From positions 657,125-721,124 of the forward strand of contig NZ_BBZI01000006.1 of NCBI RefSeq assembly GCF_008974245.1: DNA of 64,000 bases. Reading direction: 5' to 3'. Below, piece by piece: positions 18,970 through 29,073 of this stretch. Every line of letters begins with the position of its first letter. Position 1 is the stretch's first letter. The notes under the pieces were generated by a model that was not told the DNA's origin, did not search any database, and saw only the letters and a list, made by a program, of their open reading frames with translations. Made by a program: the position numbers and the translations under genes. This DNA comes from Streptomyces abyssomicinicus (GTDB lineage: Bacteria > Actinomycetota > Actinomycetes > Streptomycetales > Streptomycetaceae).

Positions 18970-19770
18970 ATGTACGAGGAACCGAACCCGATGGCCGGCC
19001 TGTGGCCGCTCGTGCCGTACGGGCACACCGACTGGCTGCTGAAGCTGTGCGGCGACGGCCTCACCGGGTTCATGCCCCCGGCGATGCCCGACGCGGTGTG
19101 GGTGCTCAACGCCCTGTACGAGCACGAGCAGGGCCCGAGCGACGTGTCGTACGACGAGTACCACCGGGCACGGGTGGCCGACGGGAGCACCTGGCCCCAC
19201 ATGGCCGGAGACGTCGACCTCGACGCTGTGGGCATCGCCACGGGGGGAGGGCTGGGCCGTGCCCGGCACCCTGGCCCCGGCTGGCGGCGGCTGCGCTGGG
19301 CGGAGCTCGCCCGGCGGACCGGCGACCCGGTGGTGCCCGACGGGCTGCTGCCGTCCTCCTGCTGCTTCCCCTCGGCCACGAAGGACGGCAGCCGGCCGCT
19401 GAGCATGATCCCGCCGACCGAGGGAAGCCTGGACCGCGAGACCTGGAACCGGCTGGTCGCCGTCCTCGTCCGGCAGAGCCCGGCGGGGCCGGACACCCGC
19501 TGCCTGGCCTACTACAGCCCTCTGACGCTCGGCGCCACCGACTTCGACAACCTCCACGTGCGTGAAGGCCGGCTCGGCGACGCCGGGATCCTGTACGACC
19601 ACTCCGAGGCGGACTTCAGCCCGTCCAACCTCTGGGCCGCCGACCGCTCCTGGGTCCTGTGCACCGACTACGACCTGTGGGCCACCAAGGTCGCCGGCAG
19701 CCCGGCCCTCGTCGAGGCGTTGCTGAACGACTCCGGGATCGAGGCGGTCCGTCTGCCCTGGGCGCACTGA
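18970..19770 (+). CDS. Hypothetical protein of unknown function (266 aa)
   Basis: This is a soluble-looking protein of 266 residues without signal peptide or membrane segments. It is rich in Trp and Asp, with motifs such as [32 protein letters not shown] and [25 protein letters not shown]. The composition and codon bias are those of a real Streptomyces gene, and similar proteins are common in the genus to my recollection, but no function is known. The region before the ATG has no clear ribosome binding site. It is convergent with the minus-strand Opp operon 3. Confidence 0.75.
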   Translation: MYEEPNPMAGLWPLVPYGHTDWLLKLCGDGLTGFMPPAMPDAVWVLNALYEHEQGPSDVSYDEYHRARVADGSTWPHMAGDVDLDAVGIATGGGLGRARHPGPGWRRLRWAELARRTGDPVVPDGLLPSSCCFPSATKDGSRPLSMIPPTEGSLDRETWNRLVAVLVRQSPAGPDTRCLAYYSPLTLGATDFDNLHVREGRLGDAGILYDHSEADFSPSNLWAADRSWVLCTDYDLWATKVAGSPALVEALLNDSGIEAVRLPWAH

Positions 19771-19872
19771 CGAGCCGTCCCGGGTCCCTTCCCCGCCCGT
19801 GACGGCGCCTGCGGCTGCCCGCAGGGCGGGGTGCGAGGTGGGCCGGTCGTGTGCGGGACGGGGGCCGGGCAG

Positions 19873-19912
19873 GCCGAAGCCCGGCGCCCCGTGGCGGGGG
19901 CCGGGCTTCGGC
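19873..19912. terminator. Bidirectional hairpin terminator between convergent genes
   Basis: A 13-bp perfect stem (GCCGAAGCCCGGC with GCCGGGCTTCGGC) is extended by CCCC/GGGG. It lies between the convergent hypothetical gene (ends 19770) and Opp operon 3 (ends 19930), so it can serve both. Confidence 0.65.
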
Positions 19913-19929
19913 TGGGGCGGGGAGGGACG

Positions 19930-21087
19930 TCAGGCCGCGTGGACGACGTCCTTCTCCTCGGCGAAGTGGCACGCGGACTCGTGCGCCGCCGGCGTGTCCT
20001 GCCCCTTGAACCGCTCGGGGACCGCCAGCAGCGGCACCTCCTCCGCGCACTTGTCCTGCGCCTTCCAGCACCGCGTCCGGAACCGGCAGCCCGACGGCGG
20101 GTTGGCCGGCGACGGCACGTCACCGGTGAGGATGATCCGCTCACGGTTCTCGCGGGCAGCCGGGTCCGGGACCGGGACCGCCGACAGCAGCGCCTGGGTG
20201 TAGGGATGCGTCGGGTGGTCGTAGATCTGCGCGTCCGTGCCGATCTCGGCCATCTTGCCGAGGTACATCACGCCGACGCGGTCGGAGATGTGCCGCACGA
20301 TGGACAGGTCGTGCGCGATGAAGACGTAGGAGAGGTTGAACTCGTCCTGCAGCTTCTCCATCAGGTTGATGACCTGCGCCTGCACCGACACGTCGAGCGC
20401 GGAGACCGGCTCGTCGCAGATGATGATCTCCGGGTTGAGCGCGAGGCCGCGGGCGATGCCGATGCGCTGGCGCTGGCCGCCGGAGAACTGGTGCGGGTAG
20501 CGGTTGATGTACTCCGGGTTCAGGCCGACGACGTCGAGGAGATCCTGGACCTTCCGCCGGCGCTCGCCCTTGGGGGCGACCTCGGGGTGGATGTCGAAGG
20601 TCTCGCCGATGATGTCGCCCACCGTCATACGGGGGTTGAGCGAGGTGTAGGGGTCCTGGAACACCATCTGGATGTTCCGGCGGACCGCCTTCAGCGCGCG
20701 CCCGGACAGCTTGGTGACGTCCTGGCCCTTGTAGAAGATCTGGCCCGCGGTGGCCGTCTCCAGGTGCATCAGGAGCTTGGCCACGGTGGACTTGCCGCAG
20801 CCGGACTCGCCCACGATGCCCAGCGTCTCGCCCTGGTACAGGTCGAAGGAGATGCCGTCGACGGCCTTGACCGCGCCGACCTGCTTCTTGAAGAGGATGC
20901 CCTGGGTCAGCGGGAAGTGCTTGACCAGGTTCCGCACCTGCAGGATCGGTTCACCGCGGTCGACCGGCGCCTCGATGGCCGCGATGGCGGCCGTCTCGGA
21001 GGCGGCGTCGACGACCTCGACCTCCGTGACGTTCGGAGTGGCGTCCACGGGCTCTGCGGGCTCGTTCTTCTTGCTGAGCTCAGCCAT
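19930..21087 (-). CDS. Oligopeptide ABC transporter ATPase, OppF/BldKE-like (Opp operon 3)
   Basis: This 385-residue ATPase has a ~45-residue Ala/Glu/Val-rich N-terminal extension. Walker [10 protein letters not shown] is at 93-101 and the signature SGGQRQR at 202-208. The Walker B motif reads IIICDEP (221-227), with Cys where Ala is usual; the catalytic Glu is kept. C-terminal CRFRTRC is present. It overlaps the OppD gene by 8 nt. Apart from its N-terminus it is nearly superimposable on the operon 1 ATPase at 6175-7257. Confidence 0.92.
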   Translation of the reverse strand: MAELSKKNEPAEPVDATPNVTEVEVVDAASETAAIAAIEAPVDRGEPILQVRNLVKHFPLTQGILFKKQVGAVKAVDGISFDLYQGETLGIVGESGCGKSTVAKLLMHLETATAGQIFYKGQDVTKLSGRALKAVRRNIQMVFQDPYTSLNPRMTVGDIIGETFDIHPEVAPKGERRRKVQDLLDVVGLNPEYINRYPHQFSGGQRQRIGIARGLALNPEIIICDEPVSALDVSVQAQVINLMEKLQDEFNLSYVFIAHDLSIVRHISDRVGVMYLGKMAEIGTDAQIYDHPTHPYTQALLSAVPVPDPAARENRERIILTGDVPSPANPPSGCRFRTRCWKAQDKCAEEVPLLAVPERFKGQDTPAAHESACHFAEEKDVVHAA

Positions 21088-22129
21088 GGAGCGTCTCCTT
21101 CCAGTAGTGGCAGGCCGAACCGCGGCCGGCCAGGTCGGCGCCGTCCCGCTCGGTGACCGGGAACAGGGCCGGGACGTCGCTGCGGCACAGGTCGGTGGCC
21201 TGCGGGCAGCGCGGGTTGAAGGCGCAGCCGGTGGGGATGCGGGTCAGGTTGGGCGGCAGGCCCTTGATCGCGTACAGCTCCTGGCCCTTGCGGTCCAGGC
21301 GCGGGATCGACTCGAGCAGGCCCTTGGTGTAGGGGTGCGCGGGCCGCTTGTACAGCTCGTGCACCGGGGCCGTCTCGACGATCCGGCCCGCGTACATCAC
21401 CGCGATCTTGTCCGCGACGTCGGCGACCACGCCGAGGTCGTGGGTGATCAGGATCAGGCCCATGTTGTACTCGCGCTGGAGCTCGGCCAGCAGGTCCATG
21501 ACCTGGGCCTGGACCGTCACGTCGAGGGCCGTGGTGGGCTCGTCGGCGATGATCAGGTCCGGCTCCAGGGCCAGCGCCATGGCGATCATGATGCGCTGGC
21601 GCATGCCGCCGGAGAACTGGTGCGGGTAGTCGTCCACGCGCTGGGCGGCGGCGGGGATCTTCACCCGGTCCATCAGCTCGATGGCCTTGGCCCGGGCCTC
21701 CTTCTTGGACATGCCGCGGTGGACCCGGAACATCTCGCCGAGCTGGAAGCCCACCGAGTAGACCGGGTTCAGCGAGGACAGCGCGTCCTGGAAGATCATC
21801 GCGACCTTGGCGCCGCGGATCCTCCGCCGCTCCTCGCCCGACATCTTGAGCATGTCCTGTCCCTTGAACAGGATCTCGCCCTTGGGGATGCGGCCGGGGG
21901 GCATGTCCAGGATGCCCATGATCGCCTGAGCGGTCACGGACTTGCCGGAGCCGGACTCGCCGAGCACGGCCAGCGTCTCGCCGGCGTTGACGGTGTAGTT
22001 GACACCGTTGACCGCCTTGGCCACGCCGTCCCGGGTGTGGAACTCCACGTGCAGGTCGCGGACCTCCAGGAGCGGAGCCCCGGAGTCGTCGGCACCCTGG
22101 GGCACCGGAGCCTCGTCGATGAGAGTCAT
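21080..22129 (-). CDS. Oligopeptide ABC transporter ATPase, OppD/BldKD-like (Opp operon 3)
   Basis: This 349-residue ATPase starts at the ATG at 22129, with GGGAGG about 10 nt upstream. Walker A GESGSGKS is at 57-64. The SGGMRQR signature, Walker B LIIADEP and a CAFNPRC C-terminal motif follow. It starts 16 nt after the OppC stop and ends in an 8-nt overlap with OppF. It is highly similar at DNA level to the operon 1 OppD gene. Confidence 0.92.
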   Translation of the reverse strand: MTLIDEAPVPQGADDSGAPLLEVRDLHVEFHTRDGVAKAVNGVNYTVNAGETLAVLGESGSGKSVTAQAIMGILDMPPGRIPKGEILFKGQDMLKMSGEERRRIRGAKVAMIFQDALSSLNPVYSVGFQLGEMFRVHRGMSKKEARAKAIELMDRVKIPAAAQRVDDYPHQFSGGMRQRIMIAMALALEPDLIIADEPTTALDVTVQAQVMDLLAELQREYNMGLILITHDLGVVADVADKIAVMYAGRIVETAPVHELYKRPAHPYTKGLLESIPRLDRKGQELYAIKGLPPNLTRIPTGCAFNPRCPQATDLCRSDVPALFPVTERDGADLAGRGSACHYWKETLHG

Positions 22130-22145
22130 GTTGTGTACGCCTCCC

Positions 22146-23093
22146 TCAGCGCAGCTTCGGGTCGAGGGCGTTGCGCACCGCATCGCCGAACATCAGGAAG
22201 GACAGCACCGTGATGGAGACCAGCACGGACGGCATGATCAGCACGAAGGGCGCGTTGCGGATCGAGCGGAAGGCACCGGCGACGTCCACGCCCCAGGAGA
22301 CCAGCGGCTCCTGGAGGCCCACGCCCAGGAAGGACAGGGTGGCCTCGGTGGCGATGTAACCGCCGAGCGCGGTGGTGGCGACCACGATGATCGGCGCCAG
22401 CGCGTTCGGCAGGACGTGCCGGGTCAGGATCCGGAAGGTGGAGGCGCCCAGGGCCTTCGCCGCGAGGATGTAGTCCGCCTGCTTGACCTGGATCGCGGCA
22501 CCGCGGGCGACACGCGCCATCGAGGTCCAGCCGAGGAACGAGATCGCCAGGATCACGACCCAGACGCTGCGCTTCTCGAAGCTGGTCAGGACGACCAGCG
22601 CGCCCAGCAGGAACGGGATGCCGAAGAAGATGTCCGTGATGCGGGACAGCACAGTGTCGAGGAGGCCGCCGAAGTAGCCGGCGAGCATGCCTATCAGGGT
22701 GCCCAGGAAGGTCACGATCAGCGTGACCAGGACGCCGACCATGATGGAGGCGCGGGCGCCGTAGATCACGCGGTTGTAGACCGAGCGGCCCTGGATGTCG
22801 TAGCCGAACCACTCCGGCTGGAACACCGCGCCCCATTCGGGCTTGCGCAGGTAGTTGTTGGCGAGGTCCGCCTCGGTGGGCGAACCGTCGGTCCACAGGC
22901 TCGGGAAGAACGCCATGGAGAGCAGCACCAGGATCAGCACCGCGGAGGCGATGAAGAGGGGGCTGCGGCGCAGGTCGTGCCAGGCGTCGGACCAGAGGCT
23001 GCGCGGCTTGCCGGTGCCGGCGCCCTTCGCCGGGGCGGCCTCGGCCTTCACCGGCTCGGGGGTCTCTTTCACGACGGCGGTGTTCTCAGGCAT
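22146..23093 (-). CDS. Oligopeptide ABC transporter permease, OppC/DppC type (Opp operon 3)
   Basis: This 315-residue permease begins with a 30-residue Ala/Pro/Lys-rich cytoplasmic segment. The [19 protein letters not shown] block that follows is shared with operon 1, then come six helices and an EAA loop (AAKALGASTFRILTRHVLP). It overlaps the OppB stop by 8 nt (ATGCCTGA), exactly as in operon 1, supporting common descent of the two operons. Confidence 0.92.
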   Translation of the reverse strand: MPENTAVVKETPEPVKAEAAPAKGAGTGKPRSLWSDAWHDLRRSPLFIASAVLILVLLSMAFFPSLWTDGSPTEADLANNYLRKPEWGAVFQPEWFGYDIQGRSVYNRVIYGARASIMVGVLVTLIVTFLGTLIGMLAGYFGGLLDTVLSRITDIFFGIPFLLGALVVLTSFEKRSVWVVILAISFLGWTSMARVARGAAIQVKQADYILAAKALGASTFRILTRHVLPNALAPIIVVATTALGGYIATEATLSFLGVGLQEPLVSWGVDVAGAFRSIRNAPFVLIMPSVLVSITVLSFLMFGDAVRNALDPKLR

Positions 23094-24015
23094 ACCGGAT
23101 CCTCGGGTCCAGGACCGCGTACAGCAGGTCGACGAGCAGGCTGGCGATCAGGTAGACCATCACGATGAGGCTGACGATGCCCACCACGGTCGAGCCCTCA
23201 CGGCGCTGCAGGGCCTCGAAGACCGTCAGGCCGATGCCGTGGATGTTGAAGATGCCCTCGGTGACGACCGCGCCCGCCAGCAGGGTGCCGAGGTCCGCGC
23301 CGAGGTAGGTGACGACCGGGATCATCGAGTTGCGCACCAGGTGCACACCCACCACGCGGCGGCGGGGCAGGCCCTTGGCGACGGCCGTGCGGATGTAGTC
23401 GGAGCGCAGGTTCTCCACGACCGACGTACGGGTCAGGCGTGCCACGTAGGCCAGGGACAGTGCCGCCAGGACGGCCGCCGGCATCAGCAGCTCGTGCCAG
23501 TTCTCCTCCAGCGACACGTTGGGTTCGACCCAACCGAGCTGGAACGCGAAGAACGTCTGGGTCAGACGGCCCAGCACGAACGACGGGATGGACACCAGCA
23601 GCAGCGTGATGAACAGCAGGACGCGGTCCTGGACGCTGTTGGGCTTCAGACCGGCGATGACTCCCATGCCGATGCCGACGACGGCGGTGAAGACCAGGGC
23701 GAAGATCGCGAGCTGCGCGGTGACCGGCCATGCCTCGGCGATGACGTCGGCGACCGGACGGCGCGAAGCGATCTGGGTGCCGAAGTCACCCTGGAACAGG
23801 CCCGTCAGGTAGTTCCAGTACTGCACCAGGATCGGCTGGTCCAGGCCCAGGTCGGCCTTCAGCTTGGCGATCTGTGTCGGGTCGGCGGCCTTCTCGCCTG
23901 CGAGCGCGCGCACCGGGTCGCCGGGCAGCGCGTACATCATCAGGAAGACCAGCAGCGTGGACCCGATAAAGACGGGGATCATCTGGAGCAGTCGTCTGGC
24001 GACATAGTGCCCCAT
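23086..24015 (-). CDS. Oligopeptide ABC transporter permease, OppB/DppB type (Opp operon 3)
   Basis: This 309-residue permease starts at the ATG at 24015 with GGAGG 5 nt upstream. The frame upstream of it has no support. It begins MGHYVARRLLQMIPVFIGST, has six helices, and ends DPRIRYA. The EAA region reads AVAKGLPRRRVVGVHLVRNS. A 172-bp gap with hairpins separates it from the binding-protein gene, unlike operon 1 where the gap is 37 bp. Confidence 0.92.
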   Translation of the reverse strand: MGHYVARRLLQMIPVFIGSTLLVFLMMYALPGDPVRALAGEKAADPTQIAKLKADLGLDQPILVQYWNYLTGLFQGDFGTQIASRRPVADVIAEAWPVTAQLAIFALVFTAVVGIGMGVIAGLKPNSVQDRVLLFITLLLVSIPSFVLGRLTQTFFAFQLGWVEPNVSLEENWHELLMPAAVLAALSLAYVARLTRTSVVENLRSDYIRTAVAKGLPRRRVVGVHLVRNSMIPVVTYLGADLGTLLAGAVVTEGIFNIHGIGLTVFEALQRREGSTVVGIVSLIVMVYLIASLLVDLLYAVLDPRIRYA

Positions 24016-24100
24016 GGGTGCCTCCATGGTCAGAGATCGAAAAGAGGGCCCCACGCCGAAAGGGCCCTGGTAAGGGCCGGTTCGGAGCGAGCCCCGCGCG

Positions 24101-24181
24101 CCCGGCACACGGAGGGGGTGAACGCTCCGCGTGCCGGGACGGTCGTGCAGGGTGTGGCCGGGGGCCTCAACGGCCCCCGGC
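24101..24181 (-). terminator. Two hairpins between SBP and permease genes, likely attenuator
   Basis: Directly after the SBP stop is a perfect 10-bp stem (GCCGGGGGCC at 24157-24166 with GGCCCCCGGC at 24172-24181, loop TCAAC). Further on is a 14-bp stem with one mismatch (CCCGGCACACGGAG at 24101-24114, partner 24125-24138). In opp/dpp operons such structures commonly let SBP mRNA exceed permease mRNA; that role is inferred here. Confidence 0.6.
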
Positions 24182-24187
24182 ACCGCG

Positions 24188-25804
24188 TCACTTGACGGTG
24201 ACGTCGAACAGCTTGTACTGGCCGTGCCAGTCGACGTGCACGTTGTCGACCTCTTCGCCGTGACCGCCGTTCATCTCGTAGAACCACAGCGGGATGGACG
24301 GCATGTGGTTGACGAGCTCCTTCTCGACCTCCTGGTACGCCGCGACGTACTCCTCGAGGGTCTTGGAGGCGTCCGCCTTGTTCATCGCGTCGTCGAGCTT
24401 CTTGTCCTCGAAGTGGCCGTTGTTGGACTCGGCCTGCGAGTGGTAGAGCTCCTTGATGAAGTTGCCGTTCAGCGGGTAGTCGCCCACCCAGCCACCGCGG
24501 TAGAACGACTTGACCTGGTCGTTGTCACGAGCCTCGAGGTCGGTGGCGAAGTCCGGCTTGGCGTCGCCCTCGCACTCCACACCGGTGGCCTTGGTGATGG
24601 AGTTGCAGACCGCGGTCACCCACTCCTTGTGGCCACCGTCGGTGTTGTACTGGATGAAGATCTTGTTGCCCGGGACGCCGCCGCCGTCCTCGATGAGCTG
24701 CTTGGCCTTGGCCGCGTCGAACTTGAAGACGTCGGTGTCCAGCGTCTGCTTGCCCTGCGCGCCCGGGGCGACGAAGCCGTCGGCCGGGGTGCGGGTGCCC
24801 TGGAGGACCGTCTTGGTGATGGTCTCGCGGTCGATCGCCATCGACAGGCCCTGGAGGACCTTGACGTCGATGTCCTTGAAGGACTTCGAGTAGAAGGCCG
24901 GGGTCAGCGTCTGGACGGCCGCGTAGGACTGGCTGATGGCGCGGTCACCGAGGTCGGACTCGTAGTTGGCGAGGTCCGTCGGGCCGACCTGGTCGATGAT
25001 GTCCAGGTTGCCGGACATCAGGTCCTGGTAGGCGGCCTCGGGGGTCTCGTACGTCTTGTACTCGACACCGGCGTTCTTCGCCTTGTTGGCGCCCTTGTAC
25101 TCGCCGTAGGCCTTGACCTTGATGACCTTGTTGTGGTCCCACTTCTCGAACTCGTAGGGACCGTTGCCGATCGGCTTCTCGCTGAACGCCTTCGGGTCCT
25201 TGAAGAACGCCTCGGGGAGCGGGGCGAAGGTGGAGTAACCGATCTTGTACTGGTAGAAGGGCATGGCCTCCTTCAGCTCGATCGTGAAGGTGGTGTCGTC
25301 GACGACCTTCAGGCCGGACATGGTGTCCGCCTTGGCCTTCGCGCCCTCCTTCGCCGGGTGCACGTCGTCGTAGCCGGCGATGTCACCGAACCAGAACGAG
25401 TTCTGCTGGACGTTGTCGACGTGGGCGGACCAGTTCCACGCGTCCACGTAGGACTTCGCGGTGACGGGGGTGCCGTCGTGGAACTTCCAGCCCTCCTTCA
25501 GCTTGACCGTCCAGAGCTTCGAGTCCTCGGTGGTGACCGACTCGGCGTTCAGGTACTCGATGCCGCCCTTGTCGTCGAAGGTCAGCAGACCGGCGAAGAC
25601 GGCGTCGACGATGTAGGAGCCGTTGGACTCGTTGGTGTCCGAGGGGATGATGCCCTTCTGCGGCTCACCGACGTTGATCGACACGTACCGCTTGCTGTCG
25701 CCGGCGGCGGCCTTGTCGTCCTTCTCGCCGGAGCTGCAGGCCGTGGCGGCCAGGGCGACGACGATGGCTCCCGCCAGCCACTTGGCGCTCTTTGCACCGC
25801 GCAT
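24188..25804 (-). CDS. Family-5 oligopeptide-binding lipoprotein, BldKB-like (Opp operon 3)
   Basis: This 538-residue lipoprotein begins MRGAKSAKWLAGAIVVALAA, with lipobox LAATAC (Cys23) and a GGAGGAC ribosome binding site. The SBP_bac_5 core includes ADTMSGLKVVDDTTFTIELK and PIGNGPYEFEKWDHN. Of the binding proteins here, its overall look is closest to my memory of BldKB of S. coelicolor. In that species, however, the order is reported as permease-SBP-permease-ATPase-ATPase, whereas here the SBP comes first, so I do not assign a bldK symbol. It heads a five-gene operon and probably delivers oligopeptides, perhaps a developmental signal. Confidence 0.9.
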   Translation of the reverse strand: MRGAKSAKWLAGAIVVALAATACSSGEKDDKAAAGDSKRYVSINVGEPQKGIIPSDTNESNGSYIVDAVFAGLLTFDDKGGIEYLNAESVTTEDSKLWTVKLKEGWKFHDGTPVTAKSYVDAWNWSAHVDNVQQNSFWFGDIAGYDDVHPAKEGAKAKADTMSGLKVVDDTTFTIELKEAMPFYQYKIGYSTFAPLPEAFFKDPKAFSEKPIGNGPYEFEKWDHNKVIKVKAYGEYKGANKAKNAGVEYKTYETPEAAYQDLMSGNLDIIDQVGPTDLANYESDLGDRAISQSYAAVQTLTPAFYSKSFKDIDVKVLQGLSMAIDRETITKTVLQGTRTPADGFVAPGAQGKQTLDTDVFKFDAAKAKQLIEDGGGVPGNKIFIQYNTDGGHKEWVTAVCNSITKATGVECEGDAKPDFATDLEARDNDQVKSFYRGGWVGDYPLNGNFIKELYHSQAESNNGHFEDKKLDDAMNKADASKTLEEYVAAYQEVEKELVNHMPSIPLWFYEMNGGHGEEVDNVHVDWHGQYKLFDVTVK

Positions 25805-26167
25805 TGGGGGTCCTCCTCATGAGTCCAATGTGGGTCAACCGTGGGTGTCACGACATGGCCGGAAAGACCTGTTGGCCGTACCGGTCGAAATGCCGCGCCC
25901 CCGCGCTCGTGAGTCGGCGCCGTTCGCAGCACGTGCCCCGTTCACCCGAGCTATCTACGCGCCTAACTATCTGCCATCCACATCGGACCGAACCACACCC
26001 AAGAGGTTGCGGTTCGATCACACCTGAGGCGTACTTCTTCCAAAATCCGGACAAACAACCTGCTGATAGATCACTGCGAAACGGACTTGTTACACATCTA
26101 TCGGTCGGAGGCGTCCGCATTCCAGACACCGCGTTCCGGCGCCCGGGCACCGGGAGGCCGGAAACGG
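25805..26167. promoter_or_regulatory. AT-richer upstream region of Opp operon 3
   Basis: This stretch is distinctly lower in GC than its surroundings around 25950-26105. It contains an inverted repeat GATAGAT (26065-26071) and ATCTATC (26096-26102), and more AGATAG/CTATCT hexamers near 25950-25975. Such islands usually hold Streptomyces promoters and regulator sites. I cannot fix a single promoter with confidence. Confidence 0.4.
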
Positions 26168-26209
26168 CCGGAGCCGGGCGCTTCCTGTGGAAGGAAGGCC
26201 CGGCTCCGG
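26168..26209 (-). terminator. Hairpin terminator of typA
   Basis: A perfect 12-bp stem (CCGGAGCCGGGC with GCCCGGCTCCGG) is prolonged by an inner TTCC/GGAA pair. It starts 33 nt past the typA stop codon on the minus strand. Confidence 0.75.
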
Positions 26210-26241
26210 TTCGAGCGGCGGCCGCGCGCGGCCGCCGTGGC

Positions 26242-28149
<1,908 letters not shown>

Positions 28150-28868
28150 AGTGCGACTAACTCCCGGGAGTGTGAGGTGGCCGACGCGCGCCTCGGTGGG
28201 TGGCGCGGGGCCTTCTGCCGGGCGGTTACATGCCACGGCCTTACCCCATCGTACGGGGGTGAGGCGGCTTTCCCCGCCGCGGGGAGTCTTCTTCCAGGTC
28301 AGGCCCCTTTTACCCGTCCCCCCGCCCTCGCGATCACCCCGCTCCGTCCCATCCCTCGGGACGCCCCGGCCGCCCGCCCCCGGATACGGAACCCCCCGCT
28401 CCCCCACCCCGCACCCATCCTGCGGCCCCCCGCACCCCCGCGAGCGTGCCACCACCCCTCACCCTGCGGACACGAGCCCCCACCGCCTCGCGGGCCGTGC
28501 CCCACCGGTCCTGCGGGCGCGTGCCCGCCACCCTGCGGGCGCCTGCTCCGACCGTCCTGCGGGCGTACGCCCCGCCCTCCCTGCGGGCGCGCGCCCCACC
28601 GGCCCTGCGGGCGCGTGCCCGCCACCCTGCGGGCGGCTGGGCCGCCCAGAGGGCGGCACGGGCGGGCGCAGGGCGGCGCCGTACGCGGCGAGCGGTCCGC
28701 TCCACCAAGCCCAAGCGCGCTGCGCCGTACACGCGTGACCTCACTGCGGCATGTACAAGCCGGGCCTCGGCGGACAGCACTGTTCATCCCCCGACCCGCC
28801 CCCTTCCCAAGGGGCTTACGTCCGCGGAGCGAGCCGTCACGTGCGTACGTGCGGCCTGCGCCCACCCT
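28150..28868. other. Gene-free GC-rich region upstream of typA
   Basis: I see no credible gene in this stretch. Its main content is a short tandem array (see 28510-28634), other loosely related CCTGCGG-containing units from about 28405, and low-complexity CCCC-rich DNA. The frames across it translate to repetitive Arg/Pro/Gly peptides and have no ribosome binding sites. The typA promoter must lie in its left part. Confidence 0.6.
28510..28634. repeat. Short tandem array, 22-24 bp units
   Basis: CCTGCGGGC recurs at 28510, 28532, 28556, 28580, 28604 and 28626, a period of 22-24 bp. The intervening sequence is similar each time (GCGTGCCCGCCAC or GCGCCCCACCGG). Earlier, more diverged units reach back to about 28405. 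Confidence 0.7.
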
Positions 28869-28939
28869 CCCCCGAGCTCTCGACTTCGCTCGAGCAGGTG
28901 GGGGGTGCCCCCGGACGGAGTCTGGGGGAGCACCCCCAT
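28869..28939. repeat. Second copy of dispersed palindromic repeat
   Basis: The core GAGCTCTCGACTTCGCTCGA (28874-28893) is the reverse-complement counterpart of the element at 18799-18849. It is followed by GGGGGGTGCCCCC and a hairpin between GGGTGCCCCC and GGGGGAGCACCC. Confidence 0.65.
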
Positions 28940-28948
28940 CGCCCCAGC

Positions 28949-29070
28949 GGCACGATTGCCCGCAGACGGAAGGGCGGGAGCTCCGCACCGCGCGGCGGCA
29001 CGATTGCCCGCAGCACGGGAGGGCGGGCACCGCGCGGCGGCACGATTGTCCGCAGAGGCAAGGGGGCGGG
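28949..29070. repeat. Three tandem units carrying GGCACGATTGYCCGCAG
   Basis: GGCACGATTG occurs at 28949, 28997 and 29039 (spacing 48 and 42 bp), each followed by YCCGCAG and a purine-rich GGGCGGG-like stretch. The array abuts the point where homology to tnpB begins, so it may mark the truncation junction. Confidence 0.65.
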
Positions 29071-29073
29071 GGG

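Noticed and set aside
12486..19767. Very long minus-strand frames (700-945 codons) opposite Opp operon 2
   Set aside because: They are antisense shadows of well-supported transporter genes, with repetitive Val/Gly/Arg composition and no family motifs.
19930..25804. Assigning bldKA-E symbols to Opp operon 3
   Set aside because: The gene order differs from that recalled for S. coelicolor bldK and another close paralogous operon is present, so orthology cannot be decided without a phylogeny.
28510..29070. CRISPR array
   Set aside because: The repeats are short, contiguous and degenerate without unique spacers, and no cas genes are present.
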